From: an uncultured Dysosmobacter sp.
Lineage (GTDB): Bacteria; Bacillota; Clostridia; Oscillospirales; Oscillospiraceae
Assembly (NCBI GenBank): GCA_934590165.1
Contig: CAKTOO010000011.1
Coordinates: 1-64,000, forward strand
DNA: 64,000 nucleotides
Direction: 5' to 3'
The notes below the pieces were generated by a model, which was not told where the DNA came from, ran no database searches, and was given only the letters and a program-made list of their open reading frames with translations. The translations under genes were made by a program, and so were the position numbers. Position 1 is the stretch's first letter; every line of letters begins with the position of its first letter. Below, in pieces: positions 16,073 through 24,705 of the stretch.

Positions 16073-17776
16073 TTATTTCCGCGGGTCCTTGTAATGGACA
16101 TGGAGCAGCTCATGGGTGCGGCCCTTCAGCTCCCCATTCAGCAGTTCCGCCACGATGGGGTTGCGCTCGGAGCGCTTGATGAGCGCCGCCCGGTCCGCCT
16201 CGTACAGGCCCTCGGCCCGCCGCTGCTTGACGGGAATGAGGCCATAGGGCTGGCCCGCGCCGCCCACGCAGCCGGTCTTGCAGGTCATGACCTCCACCAG
16301 GTCGTAATAAGCCCGGCCCTCCTCAATGTCCTTCAGCAGCTTCTTGGCGTTCACCAGGCCGTGGACCACGGCGATGCGCAGCACCCGGTCGCCCACGGGA
16401 AGGGTGACCTCCCGGATAACGTCGCTGCCCCGGATGCCGGAGAACTGGATGGCCTGGAGGGTGTTCTTGGATTTGTCCTCCACCACCCGACGGGCCACAG
16501 CCTCCGCCACGCCGCCGGTGGTGCCGAAGATGGTGGCGGCGCCGGTACCCATGCCGAAGGGCAGATCTGGGGCCTCGCCCTCCAGCTCGCCGAAGCGAAT
16601 ACCGGACTCCTTGATCATGGTGATGATCTCCTGGGTGGTCAGCACCAGGTCCACGTCGGGCACGCCGTCGTGCTGGAATTCCTCCCGGGCAGCCTCCATC
16701 TTTTTGGCGGTGCAGGGCATGACGGCGATGTGGAAGGTGGTACGGCCGTCGACGGCATCCTTGGCCTTGTACTGGTCCTTCAGCACCGCGGCAAACATCT
16801 CCATGGGGGACTTGCAGGTGGAGACATTTTTCAAATACTTTGGATTTTCCTTCTCCAGATACTTGATCCAGGCAGGGCAGCAGCTGGTGAACATAGGGAA
16901 GGGACCGCCCTTCTTCAGCCGCTCCAGAAACTCCGCCGACTCCTCCATGACCGTCAGATCCGCACCGAAGTTGGTGTCATACACCTCGTCGGCGCCCATC
17001 ATTTTCAGAGCGGAGACCAGCTTGTCGATGGCGTTGACGCCGGGCTCCAGGCCAAAGGCCTCGCCCACGGCCACGCGGACGGCGGGAGCGATCTGGAACA
17101 CCACCCGCTTATCGGCGTCGTACAGCACCCGCCAGGCCTTGCCGATCTCATCCCGGACGGTGATGGCGCCGGTGGGGCAGGCGGCAGCGCACTGGCCGCA
17201 GCTGATGCAGTTGGTCTCGGAGAGCTTTCGGTCGAAGGCGGGAGAGACCACCAGGTCGCTGCCCCGGTGGGCAAAGTTCAAAATGCCCATGCCCTGCATC
17301 TCCTCGCACACCCGGACGCAGTCGCCGCAGAGGATGCACTTGTTAGGGTCCCGGACGATGGCGGGAGATGAGCGGTCCTTCTCATACTGGGGGCGGGTGT
17401 CCGCAAAGCGGACGCGCCGCACGCCGAATTGCAGCGCCAGGTCCTGAAGACGGCACTTGCCGCTTTTTTCGCAAGTGGTGCAGTCCCGGCAGTGGGAGGC
17501 GAGCATCAGCTCCAGGATCATCCGCCGGTGCTTCAAAAGCCGGGCCGTGTTGGTGCGGATCTTCATGCCGTCCCGGGGTTCCATGGCGCAGGAGGCGTCG
17601 ATCTTACCCCGCTCGTCCTCCACCACACACATGCGGCAGGCGCCGAAGGTGGACAGCTCTGAATAGTAGCAGAAGGTGGGCATGTCGATACCGGCCTTCC
17701 GAATGACCGCCAGAACGTTTTTCTCCCCGTCAAAGGGCACCCGCTGGCCGTCGATGTACATAATTCCCTTTGCCAT
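16073..17776 (-). CDS. hydA: [FeFe]-hydrogenase catalytic subunit
   Basis: The 567-residue protein follows the clostridial layout. A 2Fe-2S domain (C36, C47, C50, C63) is followed by a His-ligated 4Fe-4S site (H95, C98, C101, C107), two 4Fe-4S ferredoxin motifs (147-157, 190-200) and the H-cluster domain. H-cluster motifs are TSCCPAW (297-303), MPCTAKK (353-359) and MTCKTGCVGGAGQP (497-510). The last differs from the common MACPGGCxGGGGQP while keeping both ligand cysteines. C299 matches the proton-relay cysteine. The C-terminal small-subunit domain ends HELLHVHY. It reduces protons or oxidises H2 with HydB and HydC, three bp downstream of hydB in the operon. Confidence 0.96.
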   Translation of the reverse strand: MAKGIMYIDGQRVPFDGEKNVLAVIRKAGIDMPTFCYYSELSTFGACRMCVVEDERGKIDASCAMEPRDGMKIRTNTARLLKHRRMILELMLASHCRDCTTCEKSGKCRLQDLALQFGVRRVRFADTRPQYEKDRSSPAIVRDPNKCILCGDCVRVCEEMQGMGILNFAHRGSDLVVSPAFDRKLSETNCISCGQCAAACPTGAITVRDEIGKAWRVLYDADKRVVFQIAPAVRVAVGEAFGLEPGVNAIDKLVSALKMMGADEVYDTNFGADLTVMEESAEFLERLKKGGPFPMFTSCCPAWIKYLEKENPKYLKNVSTCKSPMEMFAAVLKDQYKAKDAVDGRTTFHIAVMPCTAKKMEAAREEFQHDGVPDVDLVLTTQEIITMIKESGIRFGELEGEAPDLPFGMGTGAATIFGTTGGVAEAVARRVVEDKSKNTLQAIQFSGIRGSDVIREVTLPVGDRVLRIAVVHGLVNAKKLLKDIEEGRAYYDLVEVMTCKTGCVGGAGQPYGLIPVKQRRAEGLYEADRAALIKRSERNPIVAELLNGELKGRTHELLHVHYKDPRK

Positions 17777-17779
17777 AGG

Positions 17780-19684
17780 TCAGCCCTCCTTTGCCGCTTC
17801 GATGGCGCCGAAGGGGCAGTTGCCCACGCAGGCGCCGCAGTTGATGCACTTCTCCGGGTCGATGGTGTGGGGCTGCTTCACGGAGCCGGAAATGGCCTCC
17901 ATGGGGCAGTTCTTGCGGCACTTGCCGCAGCCCTTGCACTTGTCCGCGTCAATGATGGGGTGGGGCTTTTCCCGGTTGCAGATGGGACAGTGGTGGTCCA
18001 CCACGTGGGCAAGGTACTCGTTGCGGAAATATTTCAAAGTGCTCTGGACGGGCTTGCAGGCACTTTGCCCCAGGCCGCACAGGGCCGTGGAGCTGATGGT
18101 GTTCGCCAGCTCCTCCAGCAGCTCCAGGTCTTCCATGGTGCCCTTGTTGGCGATGATACGGTCCAGGATCTCCAGCATCCGCTTGGTGCCCTCCCGGCAG
18201 GGAACGCACTTGCCGCAGGATTCCTTCTGGGTGAATTCCATGAAGAACCGGGCGGTCTCCACCATGCAGGTGTCCTCGTCCATGACCACCAAGCCGCCGG
18301 AGCCGATCATGGCACCGATGCTCTTCAGGGAGTCAAAGTCCAGGGGCAGGTCCAGGTGCTCCTTGCTGGCGGTGGTGGCACCGCCGGAGGGGCCGCCGAT
18401 CTGGACAGCCTTGAACTTTTTGCCGCCCCGGATGCCGCCGCCGATGTCAAACACCACTTCCCGGATGGTGGTGCCCATGGGCACCTCGATAAGGCCCGTG
18501 TTCACCACGTTGCCCGTCAGGGCGAAGGCCTTGGTGCCGGGGCTGGTGCGGGTGCCGATGGAGTGGTACCAATCCACACCGTTGCGGATGATGAGGGGGA
18601 CGTTGGCAAAGGTCTCCACGTTGTTCAGTACCGTGGGCTCCGCCCAGAGACCGTGCTCAATGGTGCGGGGCGGCTTGACCCGGGGCATACCCCGGTTGCC
18701 CTCAATGGAGGCGGTCAGGGCGCTGCCCTCGCCGCAGACGAAGGCGCCGGCGCCCCGGTTCACATGGATGCGGAACGAGAAGTCCGTGCCCATGATATGG
18801 TCGCCCAGCAGGCCGTAGGCCTCCGCCTTGGCGATGGCGGCCTTCAGACGGCTGACGGCCAGGGGGTATTCGGCGCGGACATAGATATAGCCCTCGTCGC
18901 TGCCCACGGCCAAGCCCGCGATCATCATGCCCTCCAGCACGCTGTGGGGGTTGCCCTCCATAATGGAGCGGTCCATGAAAGCGCCGGGGTCACCCTCGTC
19001 GCCGTTGCACACCACGTACTTTTTGGGAGAGGTCTGCTTCCGGGCGCCCTCCCACTTCCGGCCGGCGGGGAAGCCGCCGCCTCCGCGGCCGCGAAGGCCG
19101 GAGTCGGTGATGGTCTTGCAGATCTCCTCCCCGTTCATCTCGAACAGGGCCTTTTCAAAGCCGGAGTAGCCGCCCTTGGCAATGTATTCCTCAATGTCCT
19201 CGGCGTCGCTGCGGCCACAGTTTTCCAGCACCACCCGGTGCTGCTTTTTATAGAAGGGGATGTCCTCCTGCCGGGGATAGGCCACGCCGTCCAGGTGGTA
19301 CACCAGGCGGTCGATGATCTCGCCGCCCAGAACGGTCTTTTCAATGATCTCGTGGCAATCCTCGGGCTTGACATGAATGTACATGATGCCCATGGGCTCA
19401 ATGTGGACCAGGGGCCCCATCTCACAGAAGCCGTGGCAGCCGCTCATCTTCACATGAAGGCTCTTTTCCTCATCGGTGTCGTGCTTGAGGCCCACATACA
19501 CCTGAAGGCCCCGCTTCTCGCACTCAGCCTTGATGTTGTCATAGATCTTCATAGCGCCGCCGGCGATGCAGCCGGTGCCGGCGCAGATGAGGACGGAGGG
19601 CACCTGCTCGCTCTGCTTCAGGGCGTTGCGGGCATTGGCCTGGAACACGTGAAAGCTGTCCCGTGTCAGTTTCGTCCCGATCAT
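17780..19684 (-). CDS. hydB: NuoF-like NAD(P)H/ferredoxin subunit of the hydrogenase
   Basis: This 634-residue flavoprotein combines an N-terminal thioredoxin-like 2Fe-2S domain (VLICAGTGCIAGGAM, about 31-45), the NuoF FMN/NADH core (GRGGGGFPAGRKWE), an SLBB segment, the NuoF 4Fe-4S motif (ESCGKCVPCREGT) and two C-terminal 4Fe-4S motifs (CKGCGKCRKNCP, CINCGACVGNCP). That is the domain set of electron-bifurcating HydB or NADP-reducing HndC. It passes electrons between NAD(P)H, ferredoxin and HydA. ATG 19684 overlaps the hydC stop (ATGA) and has GGAGGA upstream; 40 further upstream codons lie inside hydC in another frame and are rejected. Confidence 0.95.
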   Translation of the reverse strand: MIGTKLTRDSFHVFQANARNALKQSEQVPSVLICAGTGCIAGGAMKIYDNIKAECEKRGLQVYVGLKHDTDEEKSLHVKMSGCHGFCEMGPLVHIEPMGIMYIHVKPEDCHEIIEKTVLGGEIIDRLVYHLDGVAYPRQEDIPFYKKQHRVVLENCGRSDAEDIEEYIAKGGYSGFEKALFEMNGEEICKTITDSGLRGRGGGGFPAGRKWEGARKQTSPKKYVVCNGDEGDPGAFMDRSIMEGNPHSVLEGMMIAGLAVGSDEGYIYVRAEYPLAVSRLKAAIAKAEAYGLLGDHIMGTDFSFRIHVNRGAGAFVCGEGSALTASIEGNRGMPRVKPPRTIEHGLWAEPTVLNNVETFANVPLIIRNGVDWYHSIGTRTSPGTKAFALTGNVVNTGLIEVPMGTTIREVVFDIGGGIRGGKKFKAVQIGGPSGGATTASKEHLDLPLDFDSLKSIGAMIGSGGLVVMDEDTCMVETARFFMEFTQKESCGKCVPCREGTKRMLEILDRIIANKGTMEDLELLEELANTISSTALCGLGQSACKPVQSTLKYFRNEYLAHVVDHHCPICNREKPHPIIDADKCKGCGKCRKNCPMEAISGSVKQPHTIDPEKCINCGACVGNCPFGAIEAAKEG

Positions 19685-20160
19685 TTCCCGCTCTCCTCCT
19701 TCCGAATGTCCTCCAGCAGCGCCAGGGCCGCCTCGGGCGTCATTTTCGCGTGGACCTCTCCATCGATGGTCATGACGGGCGCCAGACCACAGGCGCCCAG
19801 ACACGCCACCGTCTCCAGCGTAAACACACCATCAGCGGAAGTCTTTTTCTTGCCTGTCAAGCCCAGATAATCGTGGATGGCGTCATAGATGGGCTGGGAT
19901 TTGCGCACATGGCAGGCGGTGCCGGCGCAGACCTTGATAATGTGTTTGCCCTTGGCCTCCAGGGAGAAGTTCTCATAAAACGTGGCCACGCTGTACACCT
20001 TGGCGGTGCTGATGCCCAGCTTTTCCGCCACCAGAGTCAGCGCCTCCTCGCTGAGATACTTGTACTCCGCCTGGATCTCCTGCATAATGGCGATGAGATT
20101 GCATTGCTGACAGCCGTAGCTGTCGATGATCTCATTCGCCCGGGTCAATTCGTTGCTCAT
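19681..20160 (-). CDS. hydC: NuoE-like 2Fe-2S subunit of the hydrogenase
   Basis: The 160-residue thioredoxin-fold protein has the NuoE 2Fe-2S ligand pattern: CAGTACHVRKS and, about 40 residues later, CLGACGLAP. It is first in the hydC-hydB-hydA operon and probably relays electrons between the flavin subunit and the hydrogenase. ATG 20160 follows AAAGGAG at a normal distance; an upstream in-frame ATG at 20244 lies in the promoter and is rejected. The consensus promoter at 20216-20244 suggests strong expression. Confidence 0.94.
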   Translation of the reverse strand: MSNELTRANEIIDSYGCQQCNLIAIMQEIQAEYKYLSEEALTLVAEKLGISTAKVYSVATFYENFSLEAKGKHIIKVCAGTACHVRKSQPIYDAIHDYLGLTGKKKTSADGVFTLETVACLGACGLAPVMTIDGEVHAKMTPEAALALLEDIRKEESGK

Positions 20161-20215
20161 CGGCGTATCTCCTTTTCTTACAAGCGCCCTTGACGCTTTG
20201 TTTTCCCCGCTCAAT

Positions 20216-20244
20216 ATTATACGATTTGACAAAGTAGGTGTCAA
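20216..20244 (-). promoter_or_regulatory. Consensus promoter of the hydCBA operon with a dyad at the -35
   Basis: Exact TTGACA, 17 bp, TATAAT on the minus strand. The -35 is half of an inverted repeat TTTGACA-N7-TGTCAAA (20225-20245) that could be an operator; the binding protein is unknown. Confidence 0.9.
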
Positions 20245-20265
20245 AATGTTTTATTTTTTTGTGGA

Positions 20266-20281
20266 AACAAACGCTTTCGTA
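20266..20281. promoter_or_regulatory. LacI/CcpA-type operator-like site upstream of hydCBA
   Basis: ACAAACGCTTTCGT carries the AANCGNTT core of cre/LacI-family boxes, about 25 bp upstream of the hyd -35 box. It resembles the pair at 24706-24735. The core alone occurs by chance several times in 64 kb. Confidence 0.35.
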
Positions 20282-20308
20282 TATCTGAATTTGTGTAAAA
20301 AGTAGAAA

Positions 20309-20340
20309 AGGCCGCCGTCCGGAGGACCGGGCGGCGGTTT
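20309..20340 (-). terminator. Terminator of the symporter gene
   Basis: An 11-bp stem CCGCCGTCCGG with its near-complement (one G-U pair) is followed on the minus strand by CCTTTTCTACTTTTT. The plus side also carries TTTTTT. Confidence 0.8.
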
Positions 20341-20377
20341 TTTCCTATCAGTTTCTTTACTTGACAGATATGCTCCC

Positions 20378-21775
20378 TTACTTTTTCGCGCCGACACCGT
20401 GGGTGGACTTCACCACCATGCCGGTGAGGGCAAGCAGGGCGATGGCGTTGGGGATGACCATGAGGTTGTTGAACATGTCGGTCAGCTCCCACACCAGGTC
20501 GTTGCTCATGACGGTGCCCAGGAAGATGAACACCAGCGCCACGGCGGAGTAGATCTTGACGGACTTCTTGCCGAACAGGTAGATGACGTTGATCTTGCCG
20601 AACAGGTTCCAGCTGAGAACCGTGGAGAAGGCAAAGAAGAACAGGCAGATGGCCACGAACATGGCGCCCAGGTTCGCGCCAAACACGGTTCCAAAAGCCG
20701 TCTGGGCCAGGTTGGCCTTGCCGATGCCCTCGGGAATGACGCCGCTGGCCAGGATGCCGTCAGTGGTATACAGGGTGGAGATGATAACCAGCGCGTTGAG
20801 AGTCAGCACCACGAAGGTATCGATGAATACGCCGATCATGGCCACCACGCCCTGGTCGTGGGGATCGGACACGTTGGCCTGGGCGTGGGCGTGGGGCGTG
20901 GAGCCCATACCGGCCTCATTGGAGAACAGGCCGCGCTTGGCGCCCTGGCTGATGGCGGTCTTGATGGCGTAGCCAAAGCCGCCGCCGATGATGGCCTGGG
21001 GCTGGAAGGCGTACTTGAAGATCATGCCGAAGGTAGCGGGGATGTACTTGATGCGGGCCACCAGAATGACCAGGCCGCCCACCAGGAAGATGGCCGCCAT
21101 GATGGGGACGATCTTCTCCGTGACGGAGGCCAGGCGCTGCACACCGCCCAGGAAAATGATGCCGCAAATAGCCACCAGTACCAGTCCCACGATCCAGGAG
21201 GGGACGCCGAAGGCCGTCTGGAAGGTGGAGCCGATGGAGTTGGACTGGACCATGCAGCCCATGAAGCCCAGGGCCAGGATGATAGCCACGGCGAAGAAGC
21301 CGGCCAGGAACTTGCCGAAGGCGCCCTTGAACGCGGTGGTGATGTAGTACACGGGGCCGCCGTGGATGGTACCGTCCTCATCCACCACGCGGGTCTTCAG
21401 CGCCAGCGTGGTCTCAGCGTAAATGGTGGCCATGCCGAAGAAGGCGATGATCCACATCCAGAAGATGGCACCGGGGCCGCCGGTGAGGATGGCGCCGGAG
21501 GCGCCCACGATGTTGCCGGTGCCCACCTGGGCGGCAATGGCGGTGGCCAGGGCCTGGAAGGAGCTCATGCCCCGTTCCTGCTTCCCGCCCCGCAGGGACA
21601 GGTTGCCGAACACCTTTTTCATGCCCTCGCCAAAGCAGCGGATCTGAACGAAGTGAGTCTGGATGGAGTACCACAGGCCAACGGCCACCAGCAAAAATAC
21701 CAGGATGTAGTTGGACAGGTACGTGTTGATCTTGATAACGATGTCAAGTAAGGCGGATTCCACAGATGCGAACAT
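20378..21775 (-). CDS. Alanine/glycine:sodium symporter (AGCS family)
   Basis: The 465-residue membrane protein has the AGCS signatures: FQALATAIAAQVGTGNIVGASGAI near residue 75-98 and GGPGAIFWMWI. It has about 10-11 hydrophobic segments. AGCS proteins import alanine or glycine with Na+. The leader carries a tandem glycine riboswitch and terminator (21793-22050), which points to glycine as a physiological substrate or signal. ATG 21775 follows GGGAGGG; the open frame upstream runs through the riboswitch terminator and is not translated. It is a single-gene unit ended by the hairpin at 20309-20340. Confidence 0.95.
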   Translation of the reverse strand: MFASVESALLDIVIKINTYLSNYILVFLLVAVGLWYSIQTHFVQIRCFGEGMKKVFGNLSLRGGKQERGMSSFQALATAIAAQVGTGNIVGASGAILTGGPGAIFWMWIIAFFGMATIYAETTLALKTRVVDEDGTIHGGPVYYITTAFKGAFGKFLAGFFAVAIILALGFMGCMVQSNSIGSTFQTAFGVPSWIVGLVLVAICGIIFLGGVQRLASVTEKIVPIMAAIFLVGGLVILVARIKYIPATFGMIFKYAFQPQAIIGGGFGYAIKTAISQGAKRGLFSNEAGMGSTPHAHAQANVSDPHDQGVVAMIGVFIDTFVVLTLNALVIISTLYTTDGILASGVIPEGIGKANLAQTAFGTVFGANLGAMFVAICLFFFAFSTVLSWNLFGKINVIYLFGKKSVKIYSAVALVFIFLGTVMSNDLVWELTDMFNNLMVIPNAIALLALTGMVVKSTHGVGAKK

Positions 21776-21792
21776 GATTTGTTTCCCTCCCG

Positions 21793-21831
21793 AAAAAAAT
21801 AAACGGACCAGCTGAACACCAGCTGCTCCGG
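21793..21831 (-). terminator. Riboswitch expression-platform terminator
   Basis: Minus strand CGGAGCAGCTG/CAGCTGGTCCG (one mismatch, 5-nt loop) is followed by TTTATTTTTTT. It sits between the glycine aptamers and the symporter start, so control is probably transcriptional. Confidence 0.75.
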
Positions 21832-21875
21832 AAAAGAAAACACAGGTCCGCGCAGATTCCCACATCCGCGTTCCC

Positions 21876-22050
21876 CTACTCTGTCCTTTTACCTGAGAGA
21901 TTCAGCGGCAGCGCCGCCTTGCACCTTCGGTACCCGTCATCGGGCTTCTCCAGAGCCACATCCATCCATAGTCCCTACCCGTTTCCAGGCGCCTGAGAGT
22001 TTCACTCCTTCGGCAGGCTTACGCCGTTCCCCTACGGACTTCGTTTGCCG
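21876..22050 (-). promoter_or_regulatory. Tandem glycine riboswitch
   Basis: Two aptamers are readable on the minus strand. The first has GCCGAAGGAG and AAACTCTCAGG; the second has ACCGAAGGTGCAA, AATCTCTCAGG and AAAGGACAGAG, the hallmark of the gcvT-type glycine aptamer. Each is closed by a P1-like stem. Glycine binding would change formation of the downstream terminator; the direction of control cannot be read by eye. Confidence 0.93.
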
Positions 22051-22068
22051 TTATCAAATTGTGTTACT

Positions 22069-22097
22069 ACCATACCACGGCACTTACCGGATGTCAA
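22069..22097 (-). promoter_or_regulatory. Promoter of the riboswitch-symporter unit
   Basis: Minus strand TTGACA, 17 bp, TATGGT with TGG before the -10, about 15 bp upstream of the first aptamer. Confidence 0.7.
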
Positions 22098-22176
22098 TTG
22101 CACTTTTACACAAATTGTCCGCAGGTCAGCGACGCATATTCTCAATATATGGACAACTCAGCTGTATCTGTCTGCG

Positions 22177-22206
22177 AAAAGCCCCGCCTGCTATACAGGC
22201 GGGGCC
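22177..22206 (-). terminator. Terminator of the PfkB kinase gene
   Basis: The stem GCCCCGCCTG/CAGGCGGGGC with a 5-nt loop is followed on the minus strand by TTTTCG. Confidence 0.75.
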
Positions 22207-22219
22207 GGGAGTATGCAGC

Positions 22220-23101
22220 TCAATAAAAGGTATGGATGTAATCCAGCACATCCTGCCGGGTGCCCTGGAAGGGGCCGGGGGTCTCCATTTTCAAAGAGAC
22301 CAGCGCTGTGCAGTACTGCAAAGCGTCGGCGATGCCGGCCCGCTGGCGCTCCGTAATATAACCGGCGAAGGTGGTGTCGCCCCGGCCGGTGCGGCCGGAC
22401 AGGTTCCGGGCCTTGATGGGGCAGGTGTAGATAGCCTTGCCGTCATAGGCCAAGACCTCGGTGTTATGGGTGATGAGGACCTCCTTGGCGCCCCACTGGT
22501 GCAGCAGGCGGGCAGCCTCCGCCCGGTCCGTCAGACCCGTGAGGATCTCCGCCTCGGCGGCATCGGTCTTCAAATAATCAATGCAGGGAAGATATTCCTT
22601 TTTCTCCGCCCAGTCATGGAAGGCCATGGTCTTGTCCGCCTCCACATGGCGCAGCAGGCACTGGACATCCACGGCCACCTTGCCGTGCTTCGCCGCCTCG
22701 GCGAACAAGGCGCCGTCAAAATCACCGTACACCAATCCGGCGAAATGGTAGATCTTCGTGTCGATGTCCGGCAGCTCGTCAAAACGGAAGGGGTCGCACA
22801 CGCCCATGGAGGTGCAGGCCCGCTTTTCCTTGTCGGCGGTAAAATACTGGTTGCGGATGGAGCAGGTGGCCTTGGATGCTTTCCAGTAAACATCCGCGCC
22901 GGAGCCCGCGAAGCGCTCCTCCACGTTGGCGTCGTCAGGATTCAGCTTGGTAAACACCGCCGTACGGTTGCCGCTTTTGGCCGCCGCGAAGCCGGAGGCC
23001 ACCACGGCACCGCCTACCTCCTTGCGCTCATTGCCCTGATAGTCGATATTGTGGTCCAGGGATACCGGCCCGATGACCAGCACATCATATTCTTTCTTCA
23101 T
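22220..23101 (-). CDS. PfkB-family carbohydrate/nucleoside kinase
   Basis: The 293-residue protein has the ribokinase fold. The N-terminal strand is VLVIGPVSLDHN, the substrate-site Gly motif is GGAVVASGFAAA, and the C-terminal PfkB signature is GRTGRGDTTFAGYI (about 246-259), with Asp in GRGD as the presumed catalytic base (GAGD is usual). It transfers phosphate from ATP to a sugar or nucleoside hydroxyl; the substrate is not evident. ATG 23101 has AAGGGAG upstream; 60 further in-frame codons overlap the mgtC end and its own promoter and are rejected. Confidence 0.87.
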   Translation of the reverse strand: MKKEYDVLVIGPVSLDHNIDYQGNERKEVGGAVVASGFAAAKSGNRTAVFTKLNPDDANVEERFAGSGADVYWKASKATCSIRNQYFTADKEKRACTSMGVCDPFRFDELPDIDTKIYHFAGLVYGDFDGALFAEAAKHGKVAVDVQCLLRHVEADKTMAFHDWAEKKEYLPCIDYLKTDAAEAEILTGLTDRAEAARLLHQWGAKEVLITHNTEVLAYDGKAIYTCPIKARNLSGRTGRGDTTFAGYITERQRAGIADALQYCTALVSLKMETPGPFQGTRQDVLDYIHTFY

Positions 23102-23135
23102 CTCGTGGGCTCCCTTCTGATTGGTTTCCATCCCT

Positions 23136-23164
23136 ATTTTACCATTTCCAGACGCCAGCGTAAA
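23136..23164 (-). promoter_or_regulatory. Promoter of the PfkB kinase gene
   Basis: Minus strand TTTACG, 17 bp, TAAAAT with TGG before the -10, in the gap after the mgtC paralogue. Confidence 0.55.
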
Positions 23165-23180
23165 GTCCTCTCCGCCGTTT

Positions 23181-23873
23181 TTACAGCTCCTCCACGGACA
23201 AAACCCCCCGGGTGGCATGGATATCCGCCAGCAGCTTCTCCACCTTGCACTTTTTGTTGAGCCGCAGGGAGAAAATGGCACAGGCGTTGTGGTGCTCGCT
23301 GCCGGTGGGACGGGTGATCTCCAGGTTCAAAATTTTCAAATTCAGCTCCCGGAACAGCTTCAGCACCTTTTCCAGGCAAACCCGGTCCGTATATTCCATG
23401 TACAGGTTGATCTCCGGCGCGTTCTCCAGCATCCGGTACTCCAGCCGGGCAAATACCAGCTCTGCCAGCAGGATGAGCACCGTGGTGAAAATACCGCCTT
23501 CGTAAAAGCCGCCGCCCAGGGCCAGACCCACGATGGCGGAGGTCCACAGGCCCGCCGCGGTGGTCAGGCCCTTGACCCGCTGCTGGCGGGTGACGATGAT
23601 GGTACCGGCGCCGATGAAGCCGATGCCGGCCACCACCTGGGCGCCCAGGCGGGCCATATCGGTGTAATAATGCATGTAAAGAAACAGGTACTGGCTGGTG
23701 AGGGTGGTCATGGCCGCGCCCAGGCAAATGAGGATATGGGTGCGGAAGCCCGCCGGCCGGCGCTTGTATTCCCGCTCCATGCCGATAACGCCGCCGCAGA
23801 CCACTGCCAGCAGCATCCGCACAGACACAGACACCATATTGATCTCCCGCAGGCTGTCAAAAAAAGCGCTCAT
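23181..23873 (-). CDS. MgtC/SapB family membrane protein (copy 2)
   Basis: The 230-residue protein has four to five N-terminal membrane segments with the MgtC motifs GGVIGMEREYKRRPAGFRTHILICLGAA and GIGFIGAGTII, then a cytoplasmic ACT-like domain (about 150-230). MgtC proteins affect Mg2+ homeostasis and F-type ATPase activity in other bacteria; a transport role is uncertain. It is 17 bp downstream of a clear paralogue (24616-23891) and shares its transcript. AGGGGAG precedes ATG 23873. Confidence 0.9.
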   Translation of the reverse strand: MSAFFDSLREINMVSVSVRMLLAVVCGGVIGMEREYKRRPAGFRTHILICLGAAMTTLTSQYLFLYMHYYTDMARLGAQVVAGIGFIGAGTIIVTRQQRVKGLTTAAGLWTSAIVGLALGGGFYEGGIFTTVLILLAELVFARLEYRMLENAPEINLYMEYTDRVCLEKVLKLFRELNLKILNLEITRPTGSEHHNACAIFSLRLNKKCKVEKLLADIHATRGVLSVEEL

Positions 23874-23890
23874 AGCAATCTCCCCTTTCC

Positions 23891-24616
23891 TCAGATCTCA
23901 TCAATGGTATAGACGCCCTCGACCTCCGAAATGGCGGCCAGCACACGGGTGTGGGCCTGCTTTTGGTGAAGGCGTACGCTGAACACCGCGCTGGGACGGA
24001 GGAGGTTTTCCTCCCGCCCCCGCTCAATGTCCACCTCGTAGATCTGCGCGTCCTGGGATTTGATGCGGTTGATGATGGCGCCCACATCATCCAGCGACTG
24101 GAACTCCACATAAATATTCATGTTGCGGGCGTTCTCGACAATGGAATTCTCCACGTACGGCAGCAGCCGGATGGCCAGGAAAATCAGCAAAAAGCCCAGC
24201 AGCACGCACTCGTAAAAGCCCGCGCCGATGGCCAGGCCCATACAGGCGGATGCCCACAGGCCCGCCGCGGTGGTCAGGCCCTTTACCTCCTGACGGCCGG
24301 TGACGATGATGGTGCCGGCACCCAAAAAACCAATGCCGTTGATAACCTGGGCGCCAAAACGGGACACATCCGTGCGGATGCCGATCTCCCCCGCCTGCTC
24401 CGCCCACTCGGTCATGAGCATATGGTATTCATACTGGCTCAGCAGCAAGGTCAGCGCCGCGCCCAGACACACCAGCATATACGTCCGGAAGCCCGCCGGC
24501 CGGCGCTTGCGCTCCCGCTCCAGACCGATGAGACCGCCGAACAGCATGGCCAGGGTCAACCGCAGCAGGATGGACGCCAGATTCAATTGCCGCAGCTGGT
24601 CAAAAAATACAAACAC
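23891..24616 (-). CDS. MgtC/SapB family membrane protein (copy 1), GTG start
   Basis: The 242-residue protein aligns end to end with the next gene: GGLIGLERERKRRPAGFRTYMLVCLGAA, GIGFLGAGTII and a C-terminal ACT-like domain. GTG 24616 is chosen because AAAGGAG lies nine bases upstream and because the encoded start aligns exactly with the paralogue's first residues (FFDQLRQLN against FFDSLREIN). ATGs at 24697 and 24679 would add a basic tail the paralogue lacks; 24679 has an AAAGGGG close by and remains possible. Two LacI-type sites sit in its leader. Confidence 0.87.
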   Translation of the reverse strand: MFVFFDQLRQLNLASILLRLTLAMLFGGLIGLERERKRRPAGFRTYMLVCLGAALTLLLSQYEYHMLMTEWAEQAGEIGIRTDVSRFGAQVINGIGFLGAGTIIVTGRQEVKGLTTAAGLWASACMGLAIGAGFYECVLLGFLLIFLAIRLLPYVENSIVENARNMNIYVEFQSLDDVGAIINRIKSQDAQIYEVDIERGREENLLRPSAVFSVRLHQKQAHTRVLAAISEVEGVYTIDEI

Positions 24617-24705
24617 AGGGCTACTCTCCTTTTTCCCGGGAACCGCACGGTGATGATACACGGGACGTCTCCGGGCCATTTTTCCCCTTTCGCGCATATG
24701 ATAAC

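Noticed and set aside
16073..20160. Hydrogenase genes as respiratory complex I
   Set aside because: NuoE- and NuoF-like subunits are present, but the third gene has a full H-cluster domain and no membrane subunits accompany it, so this is a soluble HydABC-type enzyme.
21776..21865. Extended N-terminus for the AGCS symporter
   Set aside because: The extra codons run through the riboswitch terminator and lack a ribosome binding site; GGGAGGG supports ATG 21775.
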